Source: Anthostomella pinea (lineage: Eukaryota; Ascomycota; Sordariomycetes; Xylariales; Xylariaceae). From it: a DNA stretch of 64,000 bases. Both the position numbers and the translations under genes were made by a program. Below, piece after piece: positions 55,411 to 64,000 of this stretch (position 1 is its first letter; every line of letters starts with the position of its first letter). Under the pieces are notes generated by a model, which had not been told where the DNA came from, ran no database searches, and saw only the letters and a list, made by a program, of their open reading frames with translations. The stretch is from positions 496,001 to 560,000 of the forward strand of contig CAUWAG010000007.1 in the NCBI GenBank assembly GCA_963556695.1, given 5' to 3'.

Positions 55411-56092
55411 CTTCGGTTGTGTTCGTGTTCGTTGTTCGGCGTTCGTTCGTACTTCTCTATTGCTGAACGTATGCGGCTCCGGCTTGTTGAATGGCTGATT
55501 CGGATAAGGCAATTGAGTGGGTGTGATCAGGTTGGATTATCTGGAAGTTTGTCATAGACAGTTTTCGATGGTAAGTGAACAAAGAAGCTGGACCTTGTCA
55601 CCGTGTCTTGTATCAATATTCCTGCCCGCGGATGGATGCTGATGCTGGTGAATGACGATGACGTAGGGCCAAACGTGTGGCAGTTGGCACCTGGCGCTGG
55701 ATGGGTACACCCCACGTACAGCTGCAACCCCTCGTGCCCCTCGGCATTCCACCTCCCCAGACATTAAATGGTCCGTCCACCAACACTGTCTTCCACGCAT
55801 GCCATGACAACTCCAACTCCGTATTCCAGGTTGTAGTATGTAAGGTAAGTCACGAAGCCGGTACGTGAAAGAGTCGCGCGTCGGGGCGAACCTGCACCAT
55901 ATGAAGATATGATAAGTGCCGGTGGGGACGCTGTACCTGCATAAGCTTCAAGGGGCGGGTCTCACCTCCATGGCTAGGTCGACGGGGCTCAGCCAAGCCA
56001 TTTTTGCCATTTTTGCCATTTTTGCCAGCCCTCAACTCAGCCACTATCACAACTTTTGTTATGGCATAGTCGCCCTCGCGGCTGTAGACGAC
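55411..56092. promoter_or_regulatory. Shared upstream region of the kelch and methyltransferase genes
   Basis: 682 bp between divergent start codons (55410 and 56093). It contains a triple CCATTTTTG repeat at about 56000-56026. No gene. Confidence 0.45.
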
Positions 56093-56935
56093 ATGGCACC
56101 TTCGGACGATGAGAATGAAAAGCTCTCGCATGCCGACTTTTGGAACCAGCGCTATGCCGAGGCCGAAGGAGACCAGCCCACCCATGAGTGGTTCAGGTCC
56201 TTCCAAGACCTCGAGGCCTTTTTCGACCAGAAACTCTTTGGCACCCGTCCGCCAGAAACAGCCCCGAGACTGCTGCATCTAGGATCAGGGGATAGTGTGC
56301 GTTCGCTTGCCTGCACTTCCCTCCGACCACGATTTCACTGACCGACGGCAGACCGTGCCGCAAGAGCTTGCCGAAAAGGGATACAACCATCAACTTTGCG
56401 TCGATTTCTCCGCCGTGGTGGTAGACCTCATGTCGAAACGCCATGCCGAGATCAAAGGTATCGAGTGGAAGAAGCTGGATGTCCGCCATATGGACGATAT
56501 CCCTCCGAGCTCCATAGATGTGGCATTTGATAAGGGAACACTGGACGCAATGATCCACGGCAGTCCTTGGAACCCCCCAGACGACGTGAAGAAAAACACC
56601 TCCGAATATCTCCGAGAGGTGAGTATGCGCCAGCTGAATTGACATTGTGGATTTCATCTAGTTTGGAGCTTCCACTCCCCTGGTCGCCCACCCGCCGGTT
56701 ACGAAGACATGCAGCTCGCCGCGACAGCTCTGCTGACAACCCCCAGGTTTTCCGTGTCTTGAAAGATGACGGCATGTTTCTCTACGTGACATACCGGCAA
56801 CCTCACTTTATTAGGCCGCTTTTGAACTGCGAAGGGACCGACTGGGATATCGATATGGATGTTCTGGGTGCTGGTGACAGCTCCTTTGCCTACCACGGCT
56901 TCGCCTTGACCAAACGCTCGGGCGCAGGTCAATAA
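56093..56935 (+). CDS. Class I SAM-dependent methyltransferase (METTL13-like), three exons
   Basis: Exons 56093-56296, 56352-56618 and 56747-56935, all phase 0, give 219 residues. Landmarks: N-terminal FWNQRYAEAEGDQPTHEWF; SAM motif I LLHLGSGDS; motif II region LCVDFSAVVVDLMSKR; DVRHMDD; the family signature VAFDKGTLDAMIHG; then EYLRE-VFRVLKDDGMFLYVTYR across the second intron. This is the METTL12/METTL13 N-terminal-like group, many of which methylate lysines of proteins such as eEF1A or citrate synthase. Substrate here is unknown. An in-frame upstream ATG (55916) exists, but the extension is low-complexity. Confidence 0.88.
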
Positions 56936-57249
56936 CGGAGTCGAAATCAGATATGTAGATCACACAGGTGTCCGAGTTCTCCACGGAGGAAGGGTGGCAA
57001 GCAACAATCGAGCGTCATCGAAGAAGTATTCCGCATCTCTCTGGCACGCCGTTGCATTCAACGTTGATATCGTCAAGCCCGGCTTAGGGTCTCGACATGG
57101 TGTAGTCCGACGAATACCGTATACACGACTCTTCTGGCGAACAACTCGACGTATAACAGCCCTTGACATCTCCCATGACCTTCGTAGACTGGCGCCACTT
57201 TCTTTTACACCTCTCAGTACAGGAAGAGCATCCGCGGTGATCCCATCAA
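56936..57249. other. Spacer
   Basis: Gene-free DNA between the methyltransferase and the MmgE/PrpD remnant. It may contain the lost 5' part of that gene. Confidence 0.4.
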
Positions 57250-57745
57250 GCTAATCTGGCCAAGTCGGCCCAAGTACGACATGCTGGATGACGCGCTTAT
57301 CACCCAGCTCAAAGACCTCACCGCCGACCTGATCGGTATAGCGGAAATCCATTAAGCCCCTCCTCCGGGCCGCCATCGCCTCAAAAGGCAAGTCTGGCAA
57401 TTCCACCGTATCCATCAAGGGCCGGAGCTTCTCGCCACATTATGCGAGGCTCTCGAACGCCGCGCTGGCACACTCGTTTGACTGTGACGACATCCATGCG
57501 TCTTCCAGATTGCATCCGGGCGCCACTGCCATACCGGCTGCACTCGCCCAGGGTGAGCTGTTGACTTGCGATGATAAGACCCTTTTCCCTCATTATTGCC
57601 GTTGGCTACGATGTCACCTGTCGCATAGGGCGAGCCTATAGCTTTGGCGGATTTACGAGGAGTTTCACAGCACAGCTACGCGGGCAACTTTGGTGCTGTG
57701 GCCGCGATATCCGAGATCAAAGGCGGCTTACTTTCTCATACACAG
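57250..57745 (+). pseudogene. MmgE/PrpD-type dehydratase/decarboxylase remnant
   Basis: Translation shows the family's core: YDMLDDALITQLKDL, AIASKGKSGNSTVSIKGRSF, LSNAALAHSFDCDDIHASSR, LHPGATAIPAALAQGE, GYDVTCRIGRA, then after frameshift SYAGNFGAVAAISEIKGG. The family includes 2-methylcitrate dehydratase and cis-aconitate decarboxylase. Only about 160 of about 450 residues remain. Stops and frame changes occur near 57355 and 57600, and the fragment runs into the 3' end of the UstYa-like gene. A relic, possibly of a former biosynthetic cluster gene. Confidence 0.8.
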
Positions 57746-57820
57746 CATTCATCGCAAGAACAATCGGATACGGTAAGGATGATTATCATTGCGAAAACCA
57801 TGCCCCAGCTCACGCAGCAA

Positions 57821-58850
57821 TCATTCTGGCTCCGGCTCATCATCAGTGTTATGCTTATCCTGCCAATCAAGTAACTTGTCCCAGTTCCGACACTTGTGGT
57901 GCGTATTGAAGTCCGCCGCGGTACCATGCTCGGAGCTATCGTCCAACAGGATGAGCAAGGGCGTCACGTCGGCATTGCACATGAGCTGCAGACGAAGCGT
58001 CTCGATGCAGTGGTCCACGTGCATGCGATCGCCCACGCTCCGGTGGTCCGACACGTTCAGGTCGACCATGCGCTGGTTCTCGGGCATCGCCAGCCACTCC
58101 TGTAGATGCTCGTAGTAGTAGTCTCGCCACGTGAACTGGCGGATGAGGTTCTGAGCCACGATTGTCAGAATGATTTCCACAGCCAAGGCTTCGGGCTTCT
58201 TACTAGGCAGTGCAGTTGGTGGAAGGCTTCGAGGATTGAGCTGTACCCTCTGTTTGGGTCGAAGTGGGCGTGCTTCAGCAAATCGCCCGACTTATTCAGC
58301 TTGGCCAGCCCTTCGACCGGCACTTCTACCGCGCCCCCTTTGAAGAACGTCAGCTCTAGTACTACGAGGCGAGTTCAGCACTCACTGTTCCAAAGCCGGT
58401 TCCAGGCTACTTCGATATCAGGGGTAGGCGGACCGCGATACTCGGTCTTGTGGGCAAACTCGTTGTCGAAATTTGTGTCGTAGTACTCAACGAGACCTTC
58501 TTCGATAAGCGGAGCTGCACACCCAGTTAGTTGAGAACTATGCTCGTAAGAATGGCTTCCATACAATATGGGTTGAGCAGCCGCGTGCATTCCAGCTCGT
58601 TGGGCCCTTGCGCTTCCCAGTACAGGATGCGCCAGACGCATAGAAGGACTAGACTCCATGGTATCAAGATGGCAACACTAGGTGTGTATATCCTGGCTCG
58701 CTGGATAGTCCTGTGGAAAAGTCCTGGTCTTAGTGACTCGCCAGCAAGCTTTTCCAAGTCATCCACGAAGTGATGCCGCTCGTCGTCTGGCGTGAGTTGT
58801 TCCCCTGCAGACGGGAGTGAGGAATACTCGAACTTGGGCGTGCTAAACAT
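57821..58850 (-). CDS. UstYa-like (DUF3328) oxidase, four exons
   Basis: Exons 58850-58565, 58514-58386, 58355-58204 and 58150-57821 give 298 residues; introns are 30-53 nt, the 30-nt one (58385-58356) being unusually short. One membrane segment (about 55-75, YTPSVAILIPWSLVLLCVW) follows a cytosolic N-terminus. Family block YSPLIEEGLVEYYD...EYRGPPTPDIEVAWNRLW comes next, then both diagnostic motifs: HQLHC at 184-188 and HVDHC at 233-237, with ETLRLQLMCNADVTPL and HKCRNWDKLLDW. Family members (UstYa/UstYb, asperipin, phomopsin, cyclochlorotine and victorin pathway proteins) catalyse oxidative cyclisation, hydroxylation or chlorination of peptides. It is divergent from a Kex2-type precursor gene at 59939. 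Confidence 0.92.
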
Positions 58851-59938
58851 CTTCGATGGTGTTCACGTAAAGAGGACAATCATGAGGATGTCGAAGAGAA
58901 GCAGTGTATAACCGTGAACGATTCAAATCAGGCGGAGCTTGTGCCAGTATGGCGTTGAATGTATCGGTTGGCACGTTGAGGGGTGGTGGCGTCTTCACGC
59001 ACCTGCGGACGTTTGGACTCCTCACCGAGTCAGCAGTGATCTGGATGGCAATGAAAAGGCATCATTAAGCTACAGGAACTTTATCCGGATCGTTACCTCG
59101 GCTCCCTTGATCAGTAGGCGTGCTTCGTTACCTCTAAAGCACCTATATGCACGAGCCGTATAAAGTCCTAGGTTGTACGACTGGCGGAACTTTCCAACAA
59201 TATCCAATCAGCCCTGAACACAGCAAGGCTCGTGATTTCACCTGCATGCTGAAGGATCACGGAATAGCTAGTTCCGGCTACTTGCGTGAGGCATTCTGCA
59301 TGAAATCAAGTTCCAAACTAGCTGGAGTCGTATAATGACCCAATTGGCGATATGCCCGCTGCTAACTTACATGAGAGAAGCATGATGACTGCGTGTGCGG
59401 TGTGAGGAGTAGGATGAAGGTTATTGGCTTGCTCGAAGTCTATACTGTGGTCATATGGGTAAGTAACGTCCCTTGTCAAGTTCTTCGCGCTAGACAAGGG
59501 TTTTGTTCATAGAAGTATTTCAGGTATCTTGGGCTAGTTATGCAAGACCAGGGCTGGAAATACTTGACAAGGGACGAAACTTTGGCCTGCAACCACAGTA
59601 GGCCGAATTGGATCAAAGTAATAAGCTATGAGTTGTGACCTGCCTATTAGGGGAACGGCATAGGTCACACGTATCGCCTTCCTGCATCTAGTGACCGTAG
59701 AGTCGCTCACCAGTGTGTATGCATCTGTATCCTTACAGCAGCCTTCCTTCTTGCTGATGAAGAGCTCGGCATTTGGAAACTTCGAATCTGCCGAGGCTTA
59801 GGACGCAGATGTTTCCAGCACGCCTATAAGAAGGACAAGCATACGGCGAAGTTAGTGGGAGGCACGACTCGCCATCATCAACCCATCAGACGCAAAGAAA
59901 GAGAAGAACCGCTCAACAGACACATCCAGAAACTCATC
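58851..59938. promoter_or_regulatory. Shared divergent promoter of the UstYa-like and precursor genes
   Basis: 1,088 bp between divergent starts. A TATA-like CCTATAAGAAGG lies at about 59824, about 115 bp before the precursor ATG. A short inverted-repeat element occupies about 59468-59582. No other gene is supported. Confidence 0.5.
59468..59582. repeat. Short inverted-repeat element (about 115 bp) in the divergent promoter
   Basis: CGTCCCTTGTCAAGT at the left is a perfect inverted copy of ACTTGACAAGGGACG at the right (15 bp). The inside is unrelated. It could be a tiny MITE or a hairpin-forming insertion. No target duplication is certain. Confidence 0.55.
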
Positions 59939-60200
59939 ATGCTCTCCTCTATCCCCAAGACAGCCATTCTACTGGCACTGGCAGCCTTTGTTGTTGCACA
60001 GCCGGTCATCAAGGCCGACGTCGGTAAGTAGACAGTACCTCACTTATGAGCTGGGTTCGTGGAGAACCCATGGGCTGACGAGCATGATAGACAAGCGAGC
60101 ACCGGAGGACGAGACCGTCAAGGATATCTACATCTACGCTGGAGTTGGGTATTCGAAGGACATTGAGGCTGCTGACTCCGTTGATGTCTTGGGCGAGTAG
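59939..60200 (+). CDS. Small secreted preproprotein with one Kex2 site (candidate RiPP precursor), two exons
   Basis: Exons 59939-60023 and 60091-60200 (67-nt intron GTAAGT...GATAG, phase 1) encode 64 residues. The first about 21 are a signal peptide (MLSSIPKTAILLALAAFVVA). A short pro-segment ends in DVDKR, a Kex2-type Lys-Arg site formed right after the splice junction. The 33-residue product region is acidic and Tyr-rich (KDIYIYAGVGYSKDI). Fungal RiPP precursors of the ustiloxin/asperipin type have a signal peptide, KR sites and Tyr-containing cores, usually repeated; here there is one core. A partner UstYa-like gene is divergent from it. An effector or pheromone-like role is the alternative. 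Not recognised by family. Confidence 0.65.
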
Positions 60201-61214
60201 GGTGGCACGTTGATGATTTGGAGCATTGTTCATGCCAGCAGGATGTCCAGTTCTGCTGCTGCTTGGACTACTGGATAGTTTCATTTCAGACTGGGATTCT
60301 GTCGTCAACAACTTCGTACACGAATACTTGACCCGGATAATTTTACTTCGAAGTCTGGAGTCTGATTTTGTTGACGCTTCAAGTCTGTCGCCTCAACTAC
60401 ATGCACCTGTGGACTGATGTCAACAATCCTCGTGACTAGTTCAAGTATTATGCTGCCTGGCTTTGTTTTGTTTCGGTATAAACCTATACCTTAATGTCAG
60501 CAGTTCAGCAAAGGTCCAAAAAGACCTAGTGCCCCTGAAGGAATGAGGGTTCTTGCCGTAGTTATACTTACGAGACAGAGCAAATGGTTTCTCAATTCTG
60601 TCCAAATTGGACTATGTCACTGGCGACAGGGCATTACTTGATTATACAACACGGGTGCGTTCCCTGGCACTTAGATGCTTCTCTGTTTGTGCATATCGCC
60701 ATGTGCATATCCCCTCAATTCAATTCCTGTCGTCCAGCCGCAACCACGTCCCTGTACATCTTGTGTGTGCTCCAGAAATACGCTATCATCCTTTGTTAGG
60801 CATGCGCCGGAAGTTCTTCCTGGTGTGCTGACATAGACATGGTCGTGCCTATCAGACTAGGGAAACGCTGCTCTTTAATCCACACTGGCTAACGAGCAGG
60901 CCTAGAACTTGATTTAGCTTCAAAGTAAAGTGTTTCGTGTATCTTCGTAACAATGTATTTGGCGTAAGGGTGGAGGCATCCGAGACTATATGGCATCGTT
61001 CAAGAACAAGGAAGAAGAGACAAAGCGGATTCACAAAGAAGGCTTTTGGCAGCTCTTACGGCTTGACGGGAACGTGCATATATCACCTCGGAAGATAAAA
61101 CCGAGATAGCTGCATTTGCCTTATCCATTGATTCCATATCCCTTATTCATTCATTCCATATCGGGTCTTTGACACACTTAGGACCTCCACTTCGAAACTA
61201 TAACTATACTCACC
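60201..61214. other. Intergenic spacer
   Basis: 3' flank of the precursor gene and 5' flank of the next gene. Small open frames look random. Confidence 0.5.
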
Positions 61215-62237
61215 ATGGGCAGAACAGATTACAGCTCAGTAACCCCGTACGATGACCGGCCGTGGCACGCGTTATGCTCATCAGACGGAGAGGAGGGAGA
61301 GGACGACGACATAAATGTATGGCAAGACGGCCCAGAGTTGCCATCCCCGTACGACAGCGGCGACGAACCGCTAATTGGCCACTTCCGCGATGTAGACTAC
61401 ACCGGTCCAAGTAAGCCCCTGAGTGATACTCGAAGCAAGGCCCCTAGCGAGCCACCAAGCGAAGAAAGCATGAGAAAACCCGAGGCAGAGGAATCCCAAT
61501 GCACAGACAACAGTGAGGACACTCTTGACGGGATCACCAACTCGCTATCTATCGCCTCCCGCAACCTAACCAGAATATCCCAGTTCGTGCTTAAGCTCGA
61601 AGCTCGCGCAGGCAAAGCCACGAAGGAAGGGATCCGGCAAACGCTCGACGCGACGGTGCAGGACAATAATTATGATCGCAGCAACACCGACGGGGCTGAC
61701 GTAGACTTCGAGGCCGAAATCGCAGAGATTGAACATCTAACCGAGGGTATATGGCAGCGTCTATACCTCGTAGACCGACACTGGCGACGACAAGCGCGCG
61801 AGACATCCGACGAGAACGGAAAGAGTCCTAAACTCGAGCTTGAGAGCGAGCCAAACATCAAGGCCTGGGTGAATATCGAGCTCCGGACAAACCACCTCGC
61901 GCCCGAGGACACGTGCTTCTACACCGTCGCGGACCTGGCGGATGGCCGTAGCTTCCGCGATTGGTTGAAATATATGAAGAAGCAGTCTGGGTTCGGAGAT
62001 GACCCGAGCGACGAGGCCAAGTGCGTCGACTTGGCGTGGCGTTTCCTGGACCGAAACCTCAAAGTTCAGCGACAGGTGGGCTCCTCGAAGATTGAAGAGT
62101 TTGTGCTCGACCTTGAGGATAAGCACCGGTGCGGCGAATTTGACGAGGCTCTCAAGCACCCGAAGAAGCAGGTGGAGGATGACGAGGACGCGTGGAAGGC
62201 TATAAAGAAATATTGGTCTTCGAGAATTTCGCATTGA
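61215..62237 (+). CDS. Unrecognised acidic fungal protein (340 aa)
   Basis: Single exon. Residues 1-125 are acidic and disordered (GEEGEDDDINVWQD; Ser/Pro/Glu runs). From about 125 it is helical and mixed-charge (NSLSIASRNLTRISQFVLKL, EIAEIEHLTEGIWQRLYLVD), with a C-terminal block SFRDWLKYMKKQSGFGDDPS...CVDLAWRFLDRNLKVQRQV that looks like a folded helical domain. No signal peptide, membrane segment or catalytic motif. Regular codon use and a start context of CACC ATGG support a real gene. Function unknown; relation to the neighbouring RiPP-like pair is not evident. Confidence 0.75.
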   Translation: MGRTDYSSVTPYDDRPWHALCSSDGEEGEDDDINVWQDGPELPSPYDSGDEPLIGHFRDVDYTGPSKPLSDTRSKAPSEPPSEESMRKPEAEESQCTDNSEDTLDGITNSLSIASRNLTRISQFVLKLEARAGKATKEGIRQTLDATVQDNNYDRSNTDGADVDFEAEIAEIEHLTEGIWQRLYLVDRHWRRQARETSDENGKSPKLELESEPNIKAWVNIELRTNHLAPEDTCFYTVADLADGRSFRDWLKYMKKQSGFGDDPSDEAKCVDLAWRFLDRNLKVQRQVGSSKIEEFVLDLEDKHRCGEFDEALKHPKKQVEDDEDAWKAIKKYWSSRISH

Positions 62238-62838
62238 TACCTAGTCTCCTTGCGTGTATATAATGGAGGGCATATACATAAGCCCCTCTCAGAGCGTCAA
62301 TTTGGGAAATCCTTCTTCGCGTATAACTAATATCTGTCATACATACATACATACATGTACATATTATACTGCTTACCTCGTTTCATTACGTCTTCCTTCC
62401 AATTTTCCTGTGCAAGTTTTGGGTATCGAAAGCCATGCGGGCCCTTTGCCTTCCGTGCAACTGCATGATACAGCTGCCTCTCAGACACGGTCCGTTTCTC
62501 CTCCCGATGGTCTCCCTAGTGGAAAAAGAACGGAAGGCGTCCTCTTTGCATCTCAAAGGCTTCCTGATCATCGCATCCGCGTAATCTTTTGTGCTTTGTT
62601 CTCCAGGACAAGGCGTTGTAGCCGCTCTTCTTGTTATAGCAACAATCATCACAAAGGTGATTGTCTACCCATGCACATAAGAGGCGTACTTGTTTTTCTC
62701 CATCCAGACATTTACATCACAATCACTCGTTAAGCCGTTCCTTCAAATTTTTATTTCATCCCCTGGCCAGGTTTCAGGGGTACTCCAGCACCAGTCTGGC
62801 ACAGCGTCCTGAAATTGCTATCCAAATCCAGAATTGAA
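62238..62838. other. Intergenic spacer
   Basis: Includes a short (CATA)n run at 62340. No gene. Confidence 0.45.
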
Positions 62839-63315
62839 ATGTCGGCTACCATCATTGCCCCTTCGCAGTCAACACCGCTTCTCATGCCTTCCTCGAGTAA
62901 GGATTACGCCACCATGAGGCCCAAGTTAAGTCCGAGGCCCAAGCTACGTCTAATCATACCCAAGTCCAAAAGACCCCGGCCAGTACTGCTCACCTCTAGC
63001 AACTACTCAATCGATCTCGACAAGACGAAGTATGTCCTCGATACAGCTTTGACGTATAACACATGTGGCCACCCCGAGAGCGGGATGGTATGCTGCGATT
63101 ATTGCTTCCAGCATGGCTTGCGACACAACCGCGGGAACGACCATCGGGGTCTGTGGAAGAAATGTATGGAGAGTGACGGATCGCTGGCGGTCCTCGAGTT
63201 CTTCATTGCCCTTCAGATGCGTTTACTTGGTCTTGTGACCCCTGTACTTCTCTTCTTCATAGTCAGGGTGTACTGGATTGGGTTAGCGGGCGCTGCTCAT
63301 GCGACCAGGTCTTAG
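62839..63315 (+). CDS. Unrecognised small protein with Cys-rich motif and C-terminal membrane segment
   Basis: From ATG 62839 (an upstream in-frame ATG is at 62815), 158 residues. The N-terminal 60 are basic and Ser/Pro-rich (RPKLSPRPKLRLIIPKSKRP). A Cys/His cluster, CGHPESGMVCCDYCFQHGLRH, sits near 82-102, and one hydrophobic helix (LLGLVTPVLLFFIVRVYWIG) near the end would anchor it in a membrane. No family recognised. The single exon and moderate length keep confidence modest. Confidence 0.55.
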   Translation: MSATIIAPSQSTPLLMPSSSKDYATMRPKLSPRPKLRLIIPKSKRPRPVLLTSSNYSIDLDKTKYVLDTALTYNTCGHPESGMVCCDYCFQHGLRHNRGNDHRGLWKKCMESDGSLAVLEFFIALQMRLLGLVTPVLLFFIVRVYWIGLAGAAHATRS

Positions 63316-63560
63316 CATAACAGACACCTGGAGCGAGTTTTATCATTTTGTAGATAAAGAATACAATCGTACATATCCATCGTCCATGAGTCAACTGAAC
63401 GTGCCTGCAGGTTATCTTGATGCAGTCTATCGTGGCCCACCCTGGTTCCCTTTACATGAACCAATCTCTTGATAAGTCTTGCTATTTGCACTTTGTTAGA
63501 ACTGTTTATTTACACCTTGTCTTTACACTTTAGCTACTAGCCAGCTGCAATACAGCCCCC
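63316..63560. other. Spacer
   Basis: 3' flank of the previous gene; nothing seen. Confidence 0.4.
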
Positions 63561-63579
63561 TATCTCAGCACAACTGCAC

Positions 63580-63716
63580 CAACAACTGCGCTAATAACTG
63601 CATTAAAATTTGCAATAACTACAACAATAACTGCACCGACAGCTGCACCGTGACTGCTCCGACAACTGCTCCGACAATTGCTTCGATAACTGTTCCGATA
63701 ATTGCTCCGATAAGCC
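63580..63716. repeat. Degenerate 12-15-bp minisatellite
   Basis: Tandem units of about ATAACTGCTCCG / ACAACTGCTCCG (for example ACTGCTCCGACAACTGCTCCGAC at 63649-63671). Units become less similar toward both ends. It is non-coding as far as can be judged. Confidence 0.75.
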
Positions 63717-64000
63717 GTAAGTTTAGTAGTTAGCCCGCTGCTAGCTGCCTGGAGAGATAGGGGTGGAAACAAGGTGCAAATAGCAGGACATCTCTTGATG
63801 CCCCGGCCTTACTAACCTTTCCGCCTCCCTCATCTCCATGCTGGAATTGGGTTCTTGAGTTTGGTACGCACCTTCCTGGTATTGTCAACTGAACCCACAT
63901 CTGCGCATCACCACCATCCTCTCTCGCCATCTTCCTCCATCACACCTCAACCCCTATCTTCTCATCGCATCACGCTAACACCGTCTTGAATCCACCCGAG
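63717..64000. other. Right end of window, probable upstream region of a gene outside
   Basis: Pyrimidine-rich DNA (CCTCCCTCATCTCC, CACCATCCTCTCTCGCC) near 63823-63920 is typical of fungal promoters. No start codon with a usable frame is seen before the window ends. Confidence 0.3.

Noticed and set aside
63580..63716. CRISPR-like array
   Set aside because: Units are 12-15 bp, directly adjacent and degenerate with no unique spacers, in a eukaryotic genome: a minisatellite.

Overview
The window is from a filamentous ascomycete (Pezizomycotina, probably Sordariomycetes). The evidence is short spliceosomal introns (about 50-80 nt, GT...AG), fungal-type gene families (Zn2Cys6 factor, UstYa/DUF3328 protein, BBE-type FAD oxidases, GPI-anchored Ser/Thr-rich wall protein, a RID/Masc1-type cytosine methyltransferase), and transposons with RIP-like C-to-T/G-to-A decay beside very AT-rich tracts. 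The genus cannot be fixed from the sequence.

Layout. 1-2465: a decayed Fot1-like transposon copy and an AT-rich tract. 2466-12300: ordinary GC-rich housekeeping DNA with DPM3, an unrecognised basic/acidic nuclear-type protein, an oxidoreductase-like (OXLD1/YPL107W type) mitochondrial protein, xanthine phosphoribosyltransferase and a Zn2Cys6 regulator. 12600-38570: a nested transposon island of about 26 kb. It holds a 6.1-kb Tad-like LINE, a tRNA-headed SINE split by a 1.9-kb TA-inserting DNA transposon, a BBE-type oxidase gene split by a 2.2-kb pogo-type transposon, a Fot1-like element with a C-terminal zinc knuckle, an LTR-like segment, and a complete 7.5-kb chromodomain Ty3/gypsy element that itself carries a second SINE and a 5'-truncated LINE. 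Target-site duplications are readable for nearly all of them. 41500-43911: the RID-type DNA methyltransferase, whose presumed job (RIP) matches the decay seen next door. 46223-56935: a GPI-anchored repeat protein, a MetE-like enzyme, an MFS exporter, a kelch protein and a METTL13-like methyltransferase.

57250-60200 is the most interesting part. A UstYa-like (DUF3328) oxidase gene with both HxxHC motifs is divergent, across a shared 1.1-kb spacer, from a tiny two-exon gene. That gene encodes a 64-residue preproprotein with a signal peptide, one Lys-Arg (Kex2) site and a Tyr-rich segment. This is the minimal architecture of fungal Kex2-processed RiPP (dikaritin-like) pathways. A remnant of an MmgE/PrpD-type gene lies directly downstream of the UstYa gene. 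61215-63315 holds two unrecognised proteins.

Two retroelement findings also stand out. The gypsy element has a perfect 12-nt complementarity between the base just after its 5' LTR and an internal LTR site, the signature of Tf1/sushi-type self-priming. The SINE and a LINE in the same window share about 80 bp of 3' end, suggesting the SINE parasitises that LINE.
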